Assembly (NCBI RefSeq): GCF_028885415.1
Contig: NZ_CP118527.1
Coordinates: 7,440,001 to 7,504,000 of the forward strand
Direction: 5' to 3'
Length of the DNA: 64,000 bases
From: Streptomyces coeruleorubidus
GTDB taxonomy: Bacteria; Actinomycetota; Actinomycetes; Streptomycetales; Streptomycetaceae
Shown: piece after piece, positions 19,566-28,707 of the stretch
How the letters are laid out: every line of letters begins with the position of its first letter
How positions within the stretch are numbered: the stretch's first letter is position 1
Program-made: the position numbers and the translations under genes
The notes under the pieces: generated by a model
What the model was told of the DNA's origin: nothing
Seen by the model: only the letters and a program-made list of their open reading frames with translations
Database searches by the model: none

Positions 19566-20696
19566 GTGGTTTCACCGGTGGGGAAGGTGCGTGAGCCCGT
19601 GCTCGACCGCACGCAGGACACGGCGACGGGCGTGGGCAGCGCCCTGCTCCGGCAGGGGCAGCGGATCAACTCGGCGCTCGTCGTGGACCGCCGGCTGGGG
19701 GAGGGCGCCTTCGCCGAGGTCTACCGGGTGCGGCACCACATCCTCGGCTGGCAGGCCCTGAAGCTGTTCAAGCACGTGGCCTCGCTGGAGGCCACGTCCC
19801 GGATGCTCGACGAGGCCCGGATCCTGTCCACCCTGGGCCACCCCAACATCATCCGGGTGTTCGACGCCGGCACCGTGCAGACCTCCGAGGGCGTGCGCGG
19901 CTACATCACCATGGAGTACGTGGCGGGCGGCAGCCTGGAGCGGCTGATGGAGTCCCACTCGGGCGTCGTGCCCGTCGGCGAGGTGACCGCCGTGCTCCGG
20001 CAGGCCGCCGAGGGACTCGCCGTGGCCCACGAGCGGCCGCACCCCATCGTCCACCGCGACCTGTCCCTGGCCAACGTGCTCATCACCTACGACGAGACCG
20101 GGCTGCGCGTGAAGGTCAGCGACTTCGGCCTGGCCAAGGAGACCGACCCGGGCACCATGGCGGCCAGCGCCCAGGGCACCGTCGCCTACATGCCGCCCGA
20201 GGTGCTGCGCCGCGGCAAGGGCTACGGGTGCCCGGGGGACGTCTGGGCGCTGGGCACCATCGTGTACTTCCTGCTCACCGGGCACTTCCCGTACGACGGC
20301 GGCGACCCGGTGCAGTCCTTCTCCCTGGAGCGGTTCACCCGGCCGTTGCAGCCGCCCCGCGCCTTCAACGACGACGTGGGACCCGAGCTGGACCGGCTGG
20401 TCACCGACATGCTGCGGATCGACCCGGCCGAGCGGCCCGCCACCGCCCGTGCCGTCGCCGACCGCGCGGCCGGCCTGCGTCCGGCGCCCGGCCCCGAAGC
20501 CGCCGGTACGGCCGGTACGGCCGAGCCGGCCGAGACCGCCGACGCACTGGTCCGGGAGGCCACCGCGCTCTCCCGGGTGCCCGGCAGGCTCGGCGAGGCC
20601 GCCGACTTGCTGGAGGAGACCATCAGCCGCTACCCGCTGCTGCGGGAGCGGCATCTGACACGGCTCATGACCTGGCGCCGGGGGGTGATCATGTGA
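19566..20696 (+). CDS. Ser/Thr protein kinase heading the chaperone operon
   Basis: The kinase domain fills most of the protein: Gly loop LGEGAFAEVYRV, Lys in QALKLFK, HRDLSLANVL, DFGLAKE and APE-like MPPEVL. The catalytic loop has Ser where Ser/Thr kinases normally have Lys (HRDLK to HRDLS), while Asp and Asn remain, so activity is likely but altered. The C-terminal 70 residues are a short helical extension; no membrane segment is seen, so it is probably cytosolic. Several in-frame GTGs (19566, 19578, 19587, 19599) make the start uncertain; GGGGAAGG at 19579-19586 favours 19599. The stop overlaps the next start as GTGA. Confidence 0.85.
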   Translation: MVSPVGKVREPVLDRTQDTATGVGSALLRQGQRINSALVVDRRLGEGAFAEVYRVRHHILGWQALKLFKHVASLEATSRMLDEARILSTLGHPNIIRVFDAGTVQTSEGVRGYITMEYVAGGSLERLMESHSGVVPVGEVTAVLRQAAEGLAVAHERPHPIVHRDLSLANVLITYDETGLRVKVSDFGLAKETDPGTMAASAQGTVAYMPPEVLRRGKGYGCPGDVWALGTIVYFLLTGHFPYDGGDPVQSFSLERFTRPLQPPRAFNDDVGPELDRLVTDMLRIDPAERPATARAVADRAAGLRPAPGPEAAGTAGTAEPAETADALVREATALSRVPGRLGEAADLLEETISRYPLLRERHLTRLMTWRRGVIM

Positions 20697-21964
20697 CCAC
20701 GCCGGTGAGGGAGTTCGACCGTTTCGAGGAACTGGCGGGCACACAGCTGTACCGCAGGAACGTCTTCGCCGTCACCGGCCTGCCCACCCGCGCGAGCGGA
20801 CCGGCCGTGCGGCGGCAGCGGCAGAAGCTGGAGGCGCGGCTGGCCGTCGAGGACAGCTGGCCCGGAGCCCCGGAAGTGGCCCCGCCCGGCGGTTACGGCA
20901 AGGACGAGGTACGGGCCGCCTTCGAGGGCCTCCAGGACCCGCGCCGGCGCATGGTCGACGAGCTGCTGTGGCTGTGGGGCACCCCGGACTCCGGCTGCGA
21001 CTGCGACCCGGACGTGCACGAATGGCACGACGCCGCCGTGCTGCTGCACGCCCGGGTGCTGGAGGCGGAGACCGGGCGGTCGCGGCTGCCCGTCGAGCAG
21101 CGGGCGTCCATGTGGGAGAACGTGGTGTCCGCCTGGGGCCACCTGCTGGCGGACGGGGCGCTGCGCCAGCACGTCCGGCACCGGATCCGGGCGCTCGGGG
21201 ACCCCCGGCTCGACGAGGACGCGGCCGACGACCTCCTGGCCCGGCTGCCGCGGCTGCTCGTGTCCCCCTTCCCTCAGCTCTTCGCCGACCAGGCCACCGC
21301 GAACCGCCTGACGTTCGTCTGCTCGGCCTGGACCGGGTTCCCGCCCTTCGCAGGCCTGTTCTCCGAGCTGTTCGAGCGCGCGGTGGAAGAGGCGTACGAG
21401 AAGATCCACGGCGACCTGCTGACGGCGGAGCGGGAGCGCGAGGCCGCCCACTACCGCGAGGCGTTCCTGCTCCTGCGCGACCGGGTCGTGCCCGGCTTCG
21501 AGGACATGGCGCCGCTCAGACCGTTCGTCTCCGACTGGCGCTACGACGAGATCGCCCACGTCGTCGCCGTCGGGCTGAACAACCTCGCGGTGGAACTCCT
21601 CGGCATCTCCGTGCACCGCCCGCCGAGCGCCTCCCGGCGCGAGGAGATGATCTGGCTCGCGGAGAAGGCGTACGAGATCGGCCCGGACCGCGACTCGGAC
21701 GGGCTGAAGGAGAACTGGGAGACGATCTACGACCACCTCACGGGCACCGGCGGCCGCCCCGCGCGGGCCAGGCGGCGGTTCCCCTGGTTCGGGTTCCTGC
21801 TGGTGCTCGCCGTCATCGGCGGCTCGCTCTCCGCCCTGATCCAGGTCTACGGCATCATCCCCGTGCTCATCATCGGGCTCGGCGGCATCGGCGTACTCGG
21901 CTACTTCGTCCAGATGGTGGTGGCCTTCGCCGACGCCGCACGCAGCGTACGGAGGAGAAAATGA
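20693..21964 (+). CDS. J-domain-like membrane protein, paralogue 1
   Basis: This 423-residue protein has no family name that I know. The N-terminal 120 residues look like a divergent J-type module: LYRRNVFAVTG, a basic helix (RRQRQKLEARL), then AFEGLQDPRRRMVDELLWLW, which recalls the A-x-x-x-L-x-DP-x-x-R of J-domain helices, but no HPD triad is present. A conserved C-x-C-x4-H-x2-HD cluster (C102, C104, H109, H112) follows. The middle is helical; the C-terminus has two hydrophobic segments (about 360-410), so it is membrane-anchored. A second copy is encoded at 26047-27714. It lies between a kinase and a GrpE-like gene, with 4-base overlaps on both sides. Confidence 0.75.
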   Translation: MTTPVREFDRFEELAGTQLYRRNVFAVTGLPTRASGPAVRRQRQKLEARLAVEDSWPGAPEVAPPGGYGKDEVRAAFEGLQDPRRRMVDELLWLWGTPDSGCDCDPDVHEWHDAAVLLHARVLEAETGRSRLPVEQRASMWENVVSAWGHLLADGALRQHVRHRIRALGDPRLDEDAADDLLARLPRLLVSPFPQLFADQATANRLTFVCSAWTGFPPFAGLFSELFERAVEEAYEKIHGDLLTAEREREAAHYREAFLLLRDRVVPGFEDMAPLRPFVSDWRYDEIAHVVAVGLNNLAVELLGISVHRPPSASRREEMIWLAEKAYEIGPDRDSDGLKENWETIYDHLTGTGGRPARARRRFPWFGFLLVLAVIGGSLSALIQVYGIIPVLIIGLGGIGVLGYFVQMVVAFADAARSVRRRK

Positions 21965-22488
21965 CCATCCCCTCACGCCGGGGCGGCCGGTCCGGCCGTG
22001 GCAGCCGGGTGCGCGCCGCCCTCGGCCAGTTGCGGCACCCGCCCGAGTTCCGCGTCCCGCCGCCGTTCCTCGACACCGGCCAGGCCGACTGGGTCGCGGA
22101 CGTGCTCGCCGACGTCGGGACGGCCACGCAGGAACCCGCTCCGGACGGCGCGGACGCCGGCACGCTGCTCGCCGCCGCCACCGGCATCTGGCGCGCCCAG
22201 CGCAAGCTGAACCAGCGCGCCGGCGAACTGTCGGCCGCGGACCTCAGGCAGGTGCGCCGCTACATCCAGGCCGGCCGGCAGGCACTCGCCGACGGCGGAC
22301 TGGAGATCCAGGAACACGACGGCGCGCCCTTCGACCCCGGCCAGTCCCTCGAAGTCCTCGCCTTCCAGGACGAACCCGGCCTGACCCACGAGGTGGTGCT
22401 GGAGACCCTCCGGCCCAGCGTCTACTACCGCGGCGAGCGGATCCAGATGGGGCAGGTCGTCGTCGGCCGGCCCGCACCCGGCATGTGA
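21961..22488 (+). CDS. GrpE-like nucleotide exchange factor
   Basis: This is a 175-residue protein. The C-terminal half matches the GrpE beta-domain pattern: GAPFDPGQSLEVLAFQ, VLETLRPSVYYRGERIQMGQ, VVVGRP. The N-terminal half has only a short helical part (WRAQRKLNQRAGELSAADLR) in place of the long GrpE coiled coil. GrpE proteins release ADP from Hsp70, and an Hsp70 gene starts 21 bases downstream, which supports the call. The ATG overlaps the upstream stop as ATGA. Confidence 0.75.
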   Translation: MTIPSRRGGRSGRGSRVRAALGQLRHPPEFRVPPPFLDTGQADWVADVLADVGTATQEPAPDGADAGTLLAAATGIWRAQRKLNQRAGELSAADLRQVRRYIQAGRQALADGGLEIQEHDGAPFDPGQSLEVLAFQDEPGLTHEVVLETLRPSVYYRGERIQMGQVVVGRPAPGM

Positions 22489-22509
22489 ACGACCAAGGAG
22501 ACGACCCCC

Positions 22510-25014
22510 ATGCGCGAGACCATCGACTTCGGCATCGACCTCGGCACCACCAACAGCGCCATCGCGGTGGCGGACGACGACGGCGTACGCGTCATCAAGA
22601 ACAACGACGGCTGGGACTACACCCCGTCCGCCGTGTGGATGCCCAAGCCGGACGTGATCCACGTGGGCCGCCGCGCCCGTGAGCGCACCGACACCCAGCC
22701 CGACGACGCCCACGCCGAGTTCAAGCTGGAGATGGGCGTGGCCGGATACCACCGGCCGTTCGCCCGCGCGGGGCTGTCCCTCACCCCCGAGCAGCTCTCC
22801 GCGGAGGTGCTCAAGTCCCTGCGACAGGACGCCGCGCACGACACCGGCAGCCCGCCGGAAGCGGCCGTGATCACCGTGCCCGCCTCCTTCGCGCTGCACC
22901 AGAACAGCGCCACGTCCGCCGCCGCGGCCCTCGCCGGGCTCGGCGAGCACTGCCCCCTGGTCCAGGAACCGACCGCCGCGGCCATCGCGTACGGCGTGCA
23001 GGACGCCTCGGAGTCCACCCACTGGATGGTGTTCGACCTGGGCGGCGGCACCTTCGACGCGGCCGTGATGAGCAAGCGCGACGGTGAACTGCAACTGCTC
23101 CAGCACGCCGGCGACCCGCGCCTGGGCGGCAAACTCATCGACTGGGCCATCGTGGAGGACCTGCTCGTCCCCGCCGTCCGGCGCGACCTCGGGCTGCCGG
23201 ACTTCGCCCGGCGCAACCCGCGCTGGCGGGCCAACTTCGCCAAGCTCAAACTGGCCGCGGAGGACGCCAAGATCGAGCTGTCCCGGCGCGGCGCCTACGA
23301 CATCGCCGTCGACCTCGCCGACGGCGAAGGCGGCACCACCCCCTTCGAGTTCACCCTCACCCGGGGCGCCCTCGACGACCTCGCCCAGCCCTTCTACACC
23401 CGCGCGATCAAGCTCTGCCGGGACGCCCTCGCGGAGAGCTCGCTGCGGCCCGACCACATCGACCGGCTGCTGCTCGTCGGCGGGGCGACCCTCGCCCCGG
23501 GGCTGCGCGACCTGCTGGCCGACCCGGTGGAGGGCCTGGGCATCCAGCTCGACCACACCCAGGACCCGACCACCGTGGTGGCGCGCGGCGCCGCCGTCTT
23601 CGCCCGTACGGTGCGGATGCCGAGCAAGCCCCGCACGGCGGCGCCGGGCGAGTTCACCGTGGAACTCCACTACGAACCCCAGTCCCTGGAGACCACCGGC
23701 ATCCCCGTCTCCGGCCGGATCAGCGGCGGCACCGCCGTGCCCGACTGGACCCGGTACACCGTCACCCTCACCAACCCCGACGGCCACCCGCCCTTCCGGG
23801 GACCGCGGACCACCCTCACCCCCGACGGCGCCTTCTACACCGAGGTGACCATCGACTCCGGCACCCGGTCCCGGTTCACCGTGGAACTCTCCGACGGCAC
23901 CGGCACCCGGCAGCGGCTCGCCCCGGACACCCTGTCGATCACCCACGCCCAGGTGCTGCCCGGCGACGCCGTGCTCACCAGCACGCTCGGCATCGGCAAG
24001 GCCGACGGCTCCTTCGCGCCGATGCTGCGCAAGGGCACCGCCCTGCCGACCTCCATCACGAAGACGTTCGAGACGTCCATCCCGCTGCGCCGCTCCCAGC
24101 CGGACGCCGTCATCCGCATCCCGCTGCTGGAGGGCGAACGCAGGCGCGCCGACCGCAACACCCGGGTCGGGCTGCTGGAGATCCGGCCCCGGGACGTCCG
24201 CTTCGACCTGCCCGCGCAGACGCCCGTCGAGGTGACCTTCGAGATCAACGCCACGAACCGGGAAGTCACCGTCACCGCCGACATCCCCGTCGCCGACGCC
24301 CAGTTCGAGGCGACCATCGACCGCTCCCAGCTGGTGGCGCCCACGCACGACGAGCTGGTCGACCGGCTGCACGACCTGGAGCAGCGCACGCACGCCCTGC
24401 GGGAACGCGCCGAGGAGGTGCACTCCGAGCAGGCACTGACCCGGCTCGACGACCTGTCCGGCGACAAGGCCTTCGTCCATCTGCGCAAGGAGGTCGACGC
24501 GGCGGCCGTCGACACGGGTGCGGCCGGTACGAGCGACCGGCGCATCCGCGACCTGGAGGCCCAGCTCGACGACGTCGAGGAGGCCATCGACATCCCCGGC
24601 CTCCAGCACGAGCTGTGGGACCTCCTCAACAACTGCGAGGACCTCATCGAACAGACCGGCGGCGGACCGGCCGAACGCCGCGAACTGGAGAACCTCCGCA
24701 CCCGCGCGACCAGCGCCGGCGAGGACGGCAGCCCGGCCGGACTGCGCCGGCTCGCCGACCGGGTGCGGGACTTCCAGGTGGATCTGCTGCGCCGCAGCGA
24801 CCAGTGGGACTTCCTCGTCTTCCACTCCCTCGTCGAGCTGCGCGACGAGATGACCTCCCGCGCCCAGGCGGACGCCGCGATCGCCGACGGCCGCCGAGCC
24901 GTCGCCGCGGGCGACCGCACGGCCCTGTCCGCCGTCAACCAGCGCCTGCGCCGCCTGCTCCCTCCGGGGGTCTCCGAGGAGCGGCGGATCGGCGGGGTGC
25001 AGGAGAGCCGGTGA
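22510..25014 (+). CDS. divergent Hsp70-family chaperone with coiled C-terminal region
   Basis: Of 834 residues, 1-370 are an actin-fold ATPase close to DnaK: phosphate-1 loop FGIDLGTTNS at 7-16, phosphate-2 DLGGGTFD near 176, adenosine motif LLVGGATLAPGL near 321. Residues 385-600 are beta-rich but do not resemble the DnaK substrate domain (GRISGGTAVPDWTRYTVTLT, RRSQPDAVIRIPLLEGE is recognisable). Residues 615-834 are charged helices with heptad-like Leu and no DnaK-type C-terminal tail. Actinobacteria carry several such Hsp70s distinct from DnaK. AAGGAGACG precedes the ATG. It is fourth in an operon with a kinase, J-like and GrpE-like genes. Confidence 0.88.
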   Translation: MRETIDFGIDLGTTNSAIAVADDDGVRVIKNNDGWDYTPSAVWMPKPDVIHVGRRARERTDTQPDDAHAEFKLEMGVAGYHRPFARAGLSLTPEQLSAEVLKSLRQDAAHDTGSPPEAAVITVPASFALHQNSATSAAAALAGLGEHCPLVQEPTAAAIAYGVQDASESTHWMVFDLGGGTFDAAVMSKRDGELQLLQHAGDPRLGGKLIDWAIVEDLLVPAVRRDLGLPDFARRNPRWRANFAKLKLAAEDAKIELSRRGAYDIAVDLADGEGGTTPFEFTLTRGALDDLAQPFYTRAIKLCRDALAESSLRPDHIDRLLLVGGATLAPGLRDLLADPVEGLGIQLDHTQDPTTVVARGAAVFARTVRMPSKPRTAAPGEFTVELHYEPQSLETTGIPVSGRISGGTAVPDWTRYTVTLTNPDGHPPFRGPRTTLTPDGAFYTEVTIDSGTRSRFTVELSDGTGTRQRLAPDTLSITHAQVLPGDAVLTSTLGIGKADGSFAPMLRKGTALPTSITKTFETSIPLRRSQPDAVIRIPLLEGERRRADRNTRVGLLEIRPRDVRFDLPAQTPVEVTFEINATNREVTVTADIPVADAQFEATIDRSQLVAPTHDELVDRLHDLEQRTHALRERAEEVHSEQALTRLDDLSGDKAFVHLRKEVDAAAVDTGAAGTSDRRIRDLEAQLDDVEEAIDIPGLQHELWDLLNNCEDLIEQTGGGPAERRELENLRTRATSAGEDGSPAGLRRLADRVRDFQVDLLRRSDQWDFLVFHSLVELRDEMTSRAQADAAIADGRRAVAAGDRTALSAVNQRLRRLLPPGVSEERRIGGVQESR

Positions 25015-25045
25015 GCCGGGGGAGCGAGGCCGGAGGGGAGACGAC

Positions 25046-26026
25046 ATGCGGGGAACGGGCACGGACGGGCGGACCGACAGCATGAGAGACCAGGCCGGCG
25101 CGGAGAGCGACACCGCGCTCGACGTCGTGCTGCTCGTGTCGCGGGCCCGGGGGCTCGCCCGGGCCGGGGAACTGGGCGGTGCCCTACGGCTGTTGCGGGA
25201 GGCCGAGACCACGGAACTCGGGGCGCACCGGGACGTGCTGGACCTGCGGGCGCGGGTGCACGCGCAGCGCGGGGAGACGGCCGAGGCGGCTCAGTGCTGG
25301 CAGCGGGTCCTTGCGCGGCACCCGGAGGACCCGGCGGCCAGGGCGGGACTCGCCCGGCTCGGCCGTACGGGACCGTTGGCCGCGCTCGGCCGGCATCGCA
25401 CCCGTACGGCCCTGGTCGCGGCGGCGTGCGTGGTGACCGCCGTCGTGGCCGGCGTGGTCACCACCCCGGACGGACCACGCACCGCCCGAGCCGACACCGA
25501 CCGTGCGGCGGGGCAGAGCCCCGGCGCGAGCGCCACGGCGGGAAGCGGCCGGCCGAACCCCGGCGACGGAGCCACCGGCGCGAGCGGCACCGAGGGCGCC
25601 GGGCAGCAGGAGGACCCGGCCGCCGCCCGTCGTGCCGCCGCGCTCGCCCACGACCTGCGCGCCCCCGGACTGCGCGTCACCGTGCACGGTGACACGGTCG
25701 AAGTCGCCTTCGCCGAGGGGCTGTTCTCCGAAGGCGCCCAGCTCACCCCGGCGGGAGCCCGGCAACTGGCCCTGCTCGGTGAGCGGCTGGGCGGACGGCA
25801 CCTGGCCGTCACCGTGCACGGCCACGCGGCCACCGTCCCCGGCGCCCCGCACAGCGGCGGTTCCGTCGTCGCGCTGTGGCGCGCCCTGGTCGCCGCCCGC
25901 GAACTCAGCGCCGCGAGCGGCGAACCCCTCACGGCGTACACGACGGACAGCGCCGACCAGCGCGACGCCCCCTACCCGGACCCGGCCCGCAACCGCACGG
26001 TCACCCTCGTCATCTCACCCGAGTGA
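25046..26026 (+). CDS. TPR-like, single-pass membrane protein with OmpA-like C-terminal domain
   Basis: This is a 326-residue protein. Residues 25-105 form helical hairpins of TPR type (ARAGELGGALRLLREAE, AQRGETAEAAQCWQRVLARH). One membrane segment follows (TALVAAACVVTAVVAGVV, about 122-139), then a Gly/Ser/Ala linker and, from about 205, a small domain with features of OmpA/MotB modules (LTPAGARQLALLGERLGG, AVTVHGHAAT, PARNRTVTLVI). Topology would place the TPR inside and the OmpA-like part outside. It is last in the kinase-Hsp70 operon and could link the chaperone to the cell wall. GGAGGGGAG precedes ATG 25046; ATG 25082 is an alternative. Confidence 0.7.
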   Translation: MRGTGTDGRTDSMRDQAGAESDTALDVVLLVSRARGLARAGELGGALRLLREAETTELGAHRDVLDLRARVHAQRGETAEAAQCWQRVLARHPEDPAARAGLARLGRTGPLAALGRHRTRTALVAAACVVTAVVAGVVTTPDGPRTARADTDRAAGQSPGASATAGSGRPNPGDGATGASGTEGAGQQEDPAAARRAAALAHDLRAPGLRVTVHGDTVEVAFAEGLFSEGAQLTPAGARQLALLGERLGGRHLAVTVHGHAATVPGAPHSGGSVVALWRALVAARELSAASGEPLTAYTTDSADQRDAPYPDPARNRTVTLVISPE

Positions 26027-26029
26027 CGC

Positions 26030-26052
26030 GGCTAGGGGGGTGTCCCCTAGCC
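26030..26052. terminator. bidirectional terminator shared by the two chaperone/kinase operons
   Basis: GGCTAGGGG and CCCCTAGCC form a perfect 9-bp stem with loop GGTGT. It begins four bases after the plus-strand operon's last stop, and the downstream arm contains the stop codon (26047-26049) of the minus-strand operon's last gene. Confidence 0.75.
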
Positions 26053-27714
26053 GCCGAAGAACACCACGACCAGTCCGATGATGACCAGCACCGCCACCCA
26101 CGCCCACACCTTGGCGGCGACGGGGGACTCCCCGTAGTAGATCTCCTCCAGATGCGTCCGCAAGCTCTTGCGCGGCGGCCGCACACCGTACGAGGTCCCG
26201 TACCGCAGCCCCATTTCCCGCGCCTGGTCGAGCAGCAGCCGGTTCGCGGTGATGCGCACCCGTGTCTCCCGGGTCGTGCAGAAATCCTCGGCCAGGTCCA
26301 GCAGCCGGAGACCGCGACTGCCGCCACCGGGCGCCAGGGCGATCGCACAGTTGTTGAACAGGATCGCGGCGGAGTCGCTGAGCCGGTCGACGGCCTCCGC
26401 GATGTCGGGAAGCCCGGCGAGCGCGCCCCGGCCCAGGCGGCGCAGCTCGTGCAGCAGCGGCGTGGCGGCCCCCAGGGTGCCCGCCGCACCGTCCGCGTCG
26501 TTCCGGTCGAGTTGCCGCGCGGCCGTCTCCAGAGCCTTCACGACCGGATCGAAGGCCGGCTTGGCCTTGTCGAACCAGACCCCGGCCTCGTCCAGCCGCG
26601 CACGGTTCTGCTCGATCGTCCGCCGCGTCCCCTCGTACGGCTGCAGCCGCAGCGCCAGGTCCAGCAGGTCGAAGCTCTCCCGGACGGGCGGGGCCGTGTC
26701 CGATGCGGGGGACAGGGCCACCGCGCAGTTGTTGAGCAACAGGGCGGTGGTGTCGGAGAGTTGGCCCACGCCCAGCGACATCCCGAAGTCGGCGAAGGCG
26801 TCGAGCCGTTCCACGACCGGGACGACCCGGGCGCGCAGTGACCCGGCCGCGGAGGTCGCGGCCGTCTTGCGGTCGTGTTCCGAGAAGGCGCCGGCGAGTT
26901 TCTCCCCCGTCTCGCGCAGCTCGCTCTCCGCCGACTCGTACAACGGGGTCAACTGCTCCTCCAGCGCCTCCCCGAGCACCCCCCGCCCGGTCCAGGTCCA
27001 CTGCGTGCAGTACCGGGCCAGCCGGGCCGGGTCCTGCGTGCGCGCGGCCAGACCGGCGACGGCCGAGACCAGCACGCGGCGCACCTCGGCCTCGAGCACC
27101 GTCACCGCGGTCTCGGTCAGCCGCTTGTCGTCGAGCGCGGCGACCCGGTGCCGCAGATGCGCCCAGACCGCCCGCTGCCCGAGCAGCTTGCGCCACAGCC
27201 GCGCCGCGGTCTGCCAGTACCCGTCCTCCGGCCGCTCGGCGTGGCGCTGCGGTCCGCCGCGTCCCTTCTTCTTCCCGGCCGGGCGTTTCGGCCCACCCAC
27301 GGCCCGGCGTCGCGGTGCCTCGCCACCGCCCAACTCCGCGTCGAGCGCCCGGGCATGCGCCCGGACCGCCTCGTCGTGCTGCCGGTGCAGCTCCGGCTCG
27401 CACGGGCACGCGGTGTCCGGAGCGTCCCAGAGCCAGAACAGCTCGTCGACGATCCGGCGCTGCGGATGGTCGAGCACGTCGAAGGCCGTGCGCAGTTCCT
27501 CCGGCCCGGCTTCGCCGGGCAGCGGCAGCTCACCGGCGGGGCCGACGGCGACCCCGGCCTTCGCGGCCGTGGCGATCTGCTGCCGGCGCCGGACGATCGT
27601 ACGGCGGGCCGCGCAGGTGCTCGCCCCGGTCACCCGGAAGGCGTTGCGGCGGTAGAGCTCCGGGCCGCTCAGCTCCCGCAGCCGTTCCCGGACGACAGGC
27701 GCGTCACCGCCCAT
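26047..27714 (-). CDS. J-domain-like membrane protein, paralogue 2
   Basis: This 555-residue paralogue of the 20693-21964 product is longer in the middle. The shared elements occur in the same order and at nearly the same positions: LYRRNAFRVTG at 20-30, AFDVLDHPQRRIVDELFWLW at 77-96, then C103, C105, H110 and H113. A basic/Gly stretch around residue 140 (KRPAGKKKGRGG) is unique to this copy. Repeated helical units with LLNNCAVAL and LFNNCAIAL suggest TPR-like repeats in residues 300-480. One membrane segment closes the protein (VWAWVAVLVIIGLVVVFF). The ATG is 2 bases after the FHA gene's stop. Confidence 0.75.
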   Translation of the reverse strand: MGGDAPVVRERLRELSGPELYRRNAFRVTGASTCAARRTIVRRRQQIATAAKAGVAVGPAGELPLPGEAGPEELRTAFDVLDHPQRRIVDELFWLWDAPDTACPCEPELHRQHDEAVRAHARALDAELGGGEAPRRRAVGGPKRPAGKKKGRGGPQRHAERPEDGYWQTAARLWRKLLGQRAVWAHLRHRVAALDDKRLTETAVTVLEAEVRRVLVSAVAGLAARTQDPARLARYCTQWTWTGRGVLGEALEEQLTPLYESAESELRETGEKLAGAFSEHDRKTAATSAAGSLRARVVPVVERLDAFADFGMSLGVGQLSDTTALLLNNCAVALSPASDTAPPVRESFDLLDLALRLQPYEGTRRTIEQNRARLDEAGVWFDKAKPAFDPVVKALETAARQLDRNDADGAAGTLGAATPLLHELRRLGRGALAGLPDIAEAVDRLSDSAAILFNNCAIALAPGGGSRGLRLLDLAEDFCTTRETRVRITANRLLLDQAREMGLRYGTSYGVRPPRKSLRTHLEEIYYGESPVAAKVWAWVAVLVIIGLVVVFFGG

Positions 27715-27716
27715 GG

Positions 27717-28556
27717 CTACGGCTGCCCCGCGGGCGACCCGTCGTGGAGTCCAGGGGTGCCGGGGTCGTCGGGGGTGTCGGGAGTGTCGGGGGTGTCGTC
27801 CATCAGGTTGAGGTCCGGCGGCACCAGCGTGGTCGACTCGACGAGCCCCTTGAGCAGGTTGTGCAGCAGGGTGTTGTCGTAGGGCCGCCGCTCCTCGCTC
27901 TTGTCGTGCACCAGCGGGTACTTGAAGCCGGTGCCGTGCAGCCGGTGGCGTACCACCTCGATGCGGTGCTCGATCCTGCGTTCCGTCCAGTTGCCGTCCG
28001 GACGCAGATGGACGAGCTGCCGGGCGGCCATGGAGTACGTCAGGGGCCGCGGGTCCTCCTCGTACAGCAGGTACCGCTGGCCGAGGACGACCAGCAGCAG
28101 CCGTTCGTCGTCGTCCAGCGCCCAGGTCTCCGGCCGCAGCGTCGCGGCCCGGCGGCGCGACACCGGCCCCTGGTCGTCGTGGTCGGCCACGTACAGCTCG
28201 ATCAGGTGCTCGCGGTAGCCGGAGCCCTTCACGAACAGCGGCGTGTAGCCGGTGGTGAGGGGGACCGGCTCGGTGGTGGTGTGCATCATCCGGCCGCGTG
28301 GCAGGCGCACCAGCTGCCGCCCGGTGTTGCGCAGCCACCACTGCCCGTGCAGGTACGTCAGCTCCCCGTGCCGGCGGCTCACCCGCAGGTCGTCCACGCC
28401 GACCTCCAGGTCCACGTCCGGGCGCTCGCCCCGGCCGAAGCGGACGGTCAGTCCCGGACGCGGCGGGGCGCACAGGTCAGCGGTGACCGTGCGCGCGTGC
28501 AGGGTTCCGGGCGCGGTGGGCGCGACACCGCGCGCGAGGCTGGCGGAGAAGGTCAT
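27717..28556 (-). CDS. FHA-domain protein with C-terminal winged-helix-like part
   Basis: This is a 279-residue protein. Residues 30-100 are a forkhead-associated domain that should bind phosphothreonine: FGRGERPDVDLEV, then RVSRRHGELTY and WWLRNTGRQ carry the conserved Gly, Arg, Ser and His. Residues 150-235 are helical (YSMAARQLVHLRPDGNWTER, RIEHRIEVVRHRLHG) and look like a winged helix. The tail is acidic with DTPDTPDTPDD. It is encoded between a kinase and the J-like paralogue, so it is the natural reader of phosphorylation in this system. GAGGAG precedes ATG 28556. Confidence 0.82.
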   Translation of the reverse strand: MTFSASLARGVAPTAPGTLHARTVTADLCAPPRPGLTVRFGRGERPDVDLEVGVDDLRVSRRHGELTYLHGQWWLRNTGRQLVRLPRGRMMHTTTEPVPLTTGYTPLFVKGSGYREHLIELYVADHDDQGPVSRRRAATLRPETWALDDDERLLLVVLGQRYLLYEEDPRPLTYSMAARQLVHLRPDGNWTERRIEHRIEVVRHRLHGTGFKYPLVHDKSEERRPYDNTLLHNLLKGLVESTTLVPPDLNLMDDTPDTPDTPDDPGTPGLHDGSPAGQP

Positions 28557-28707
28557 CGCTGGTCTCCTCGGTGCGTGGGCGTGCGACTCGTACGGAATCG
28601 ACACGGTGCGGCCCCGGCGCGGGTGGGCCCTGCCGGACGTGTCCGTCAGCATGGGCCGACCTGCTCGGGACCCCTCCCCGTGGCCGGCCGGTCGCTGCTG
28701 TGGGGTG

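Noticed and set aside
21973..25212. A minus-strand open frame of over 1000 codons opposite the Hsp70 gene
   Set aside because: It is a GC-driven mirror of the Hsp70 frame with Gly/Val/Arg-rich, domain-free sequence.
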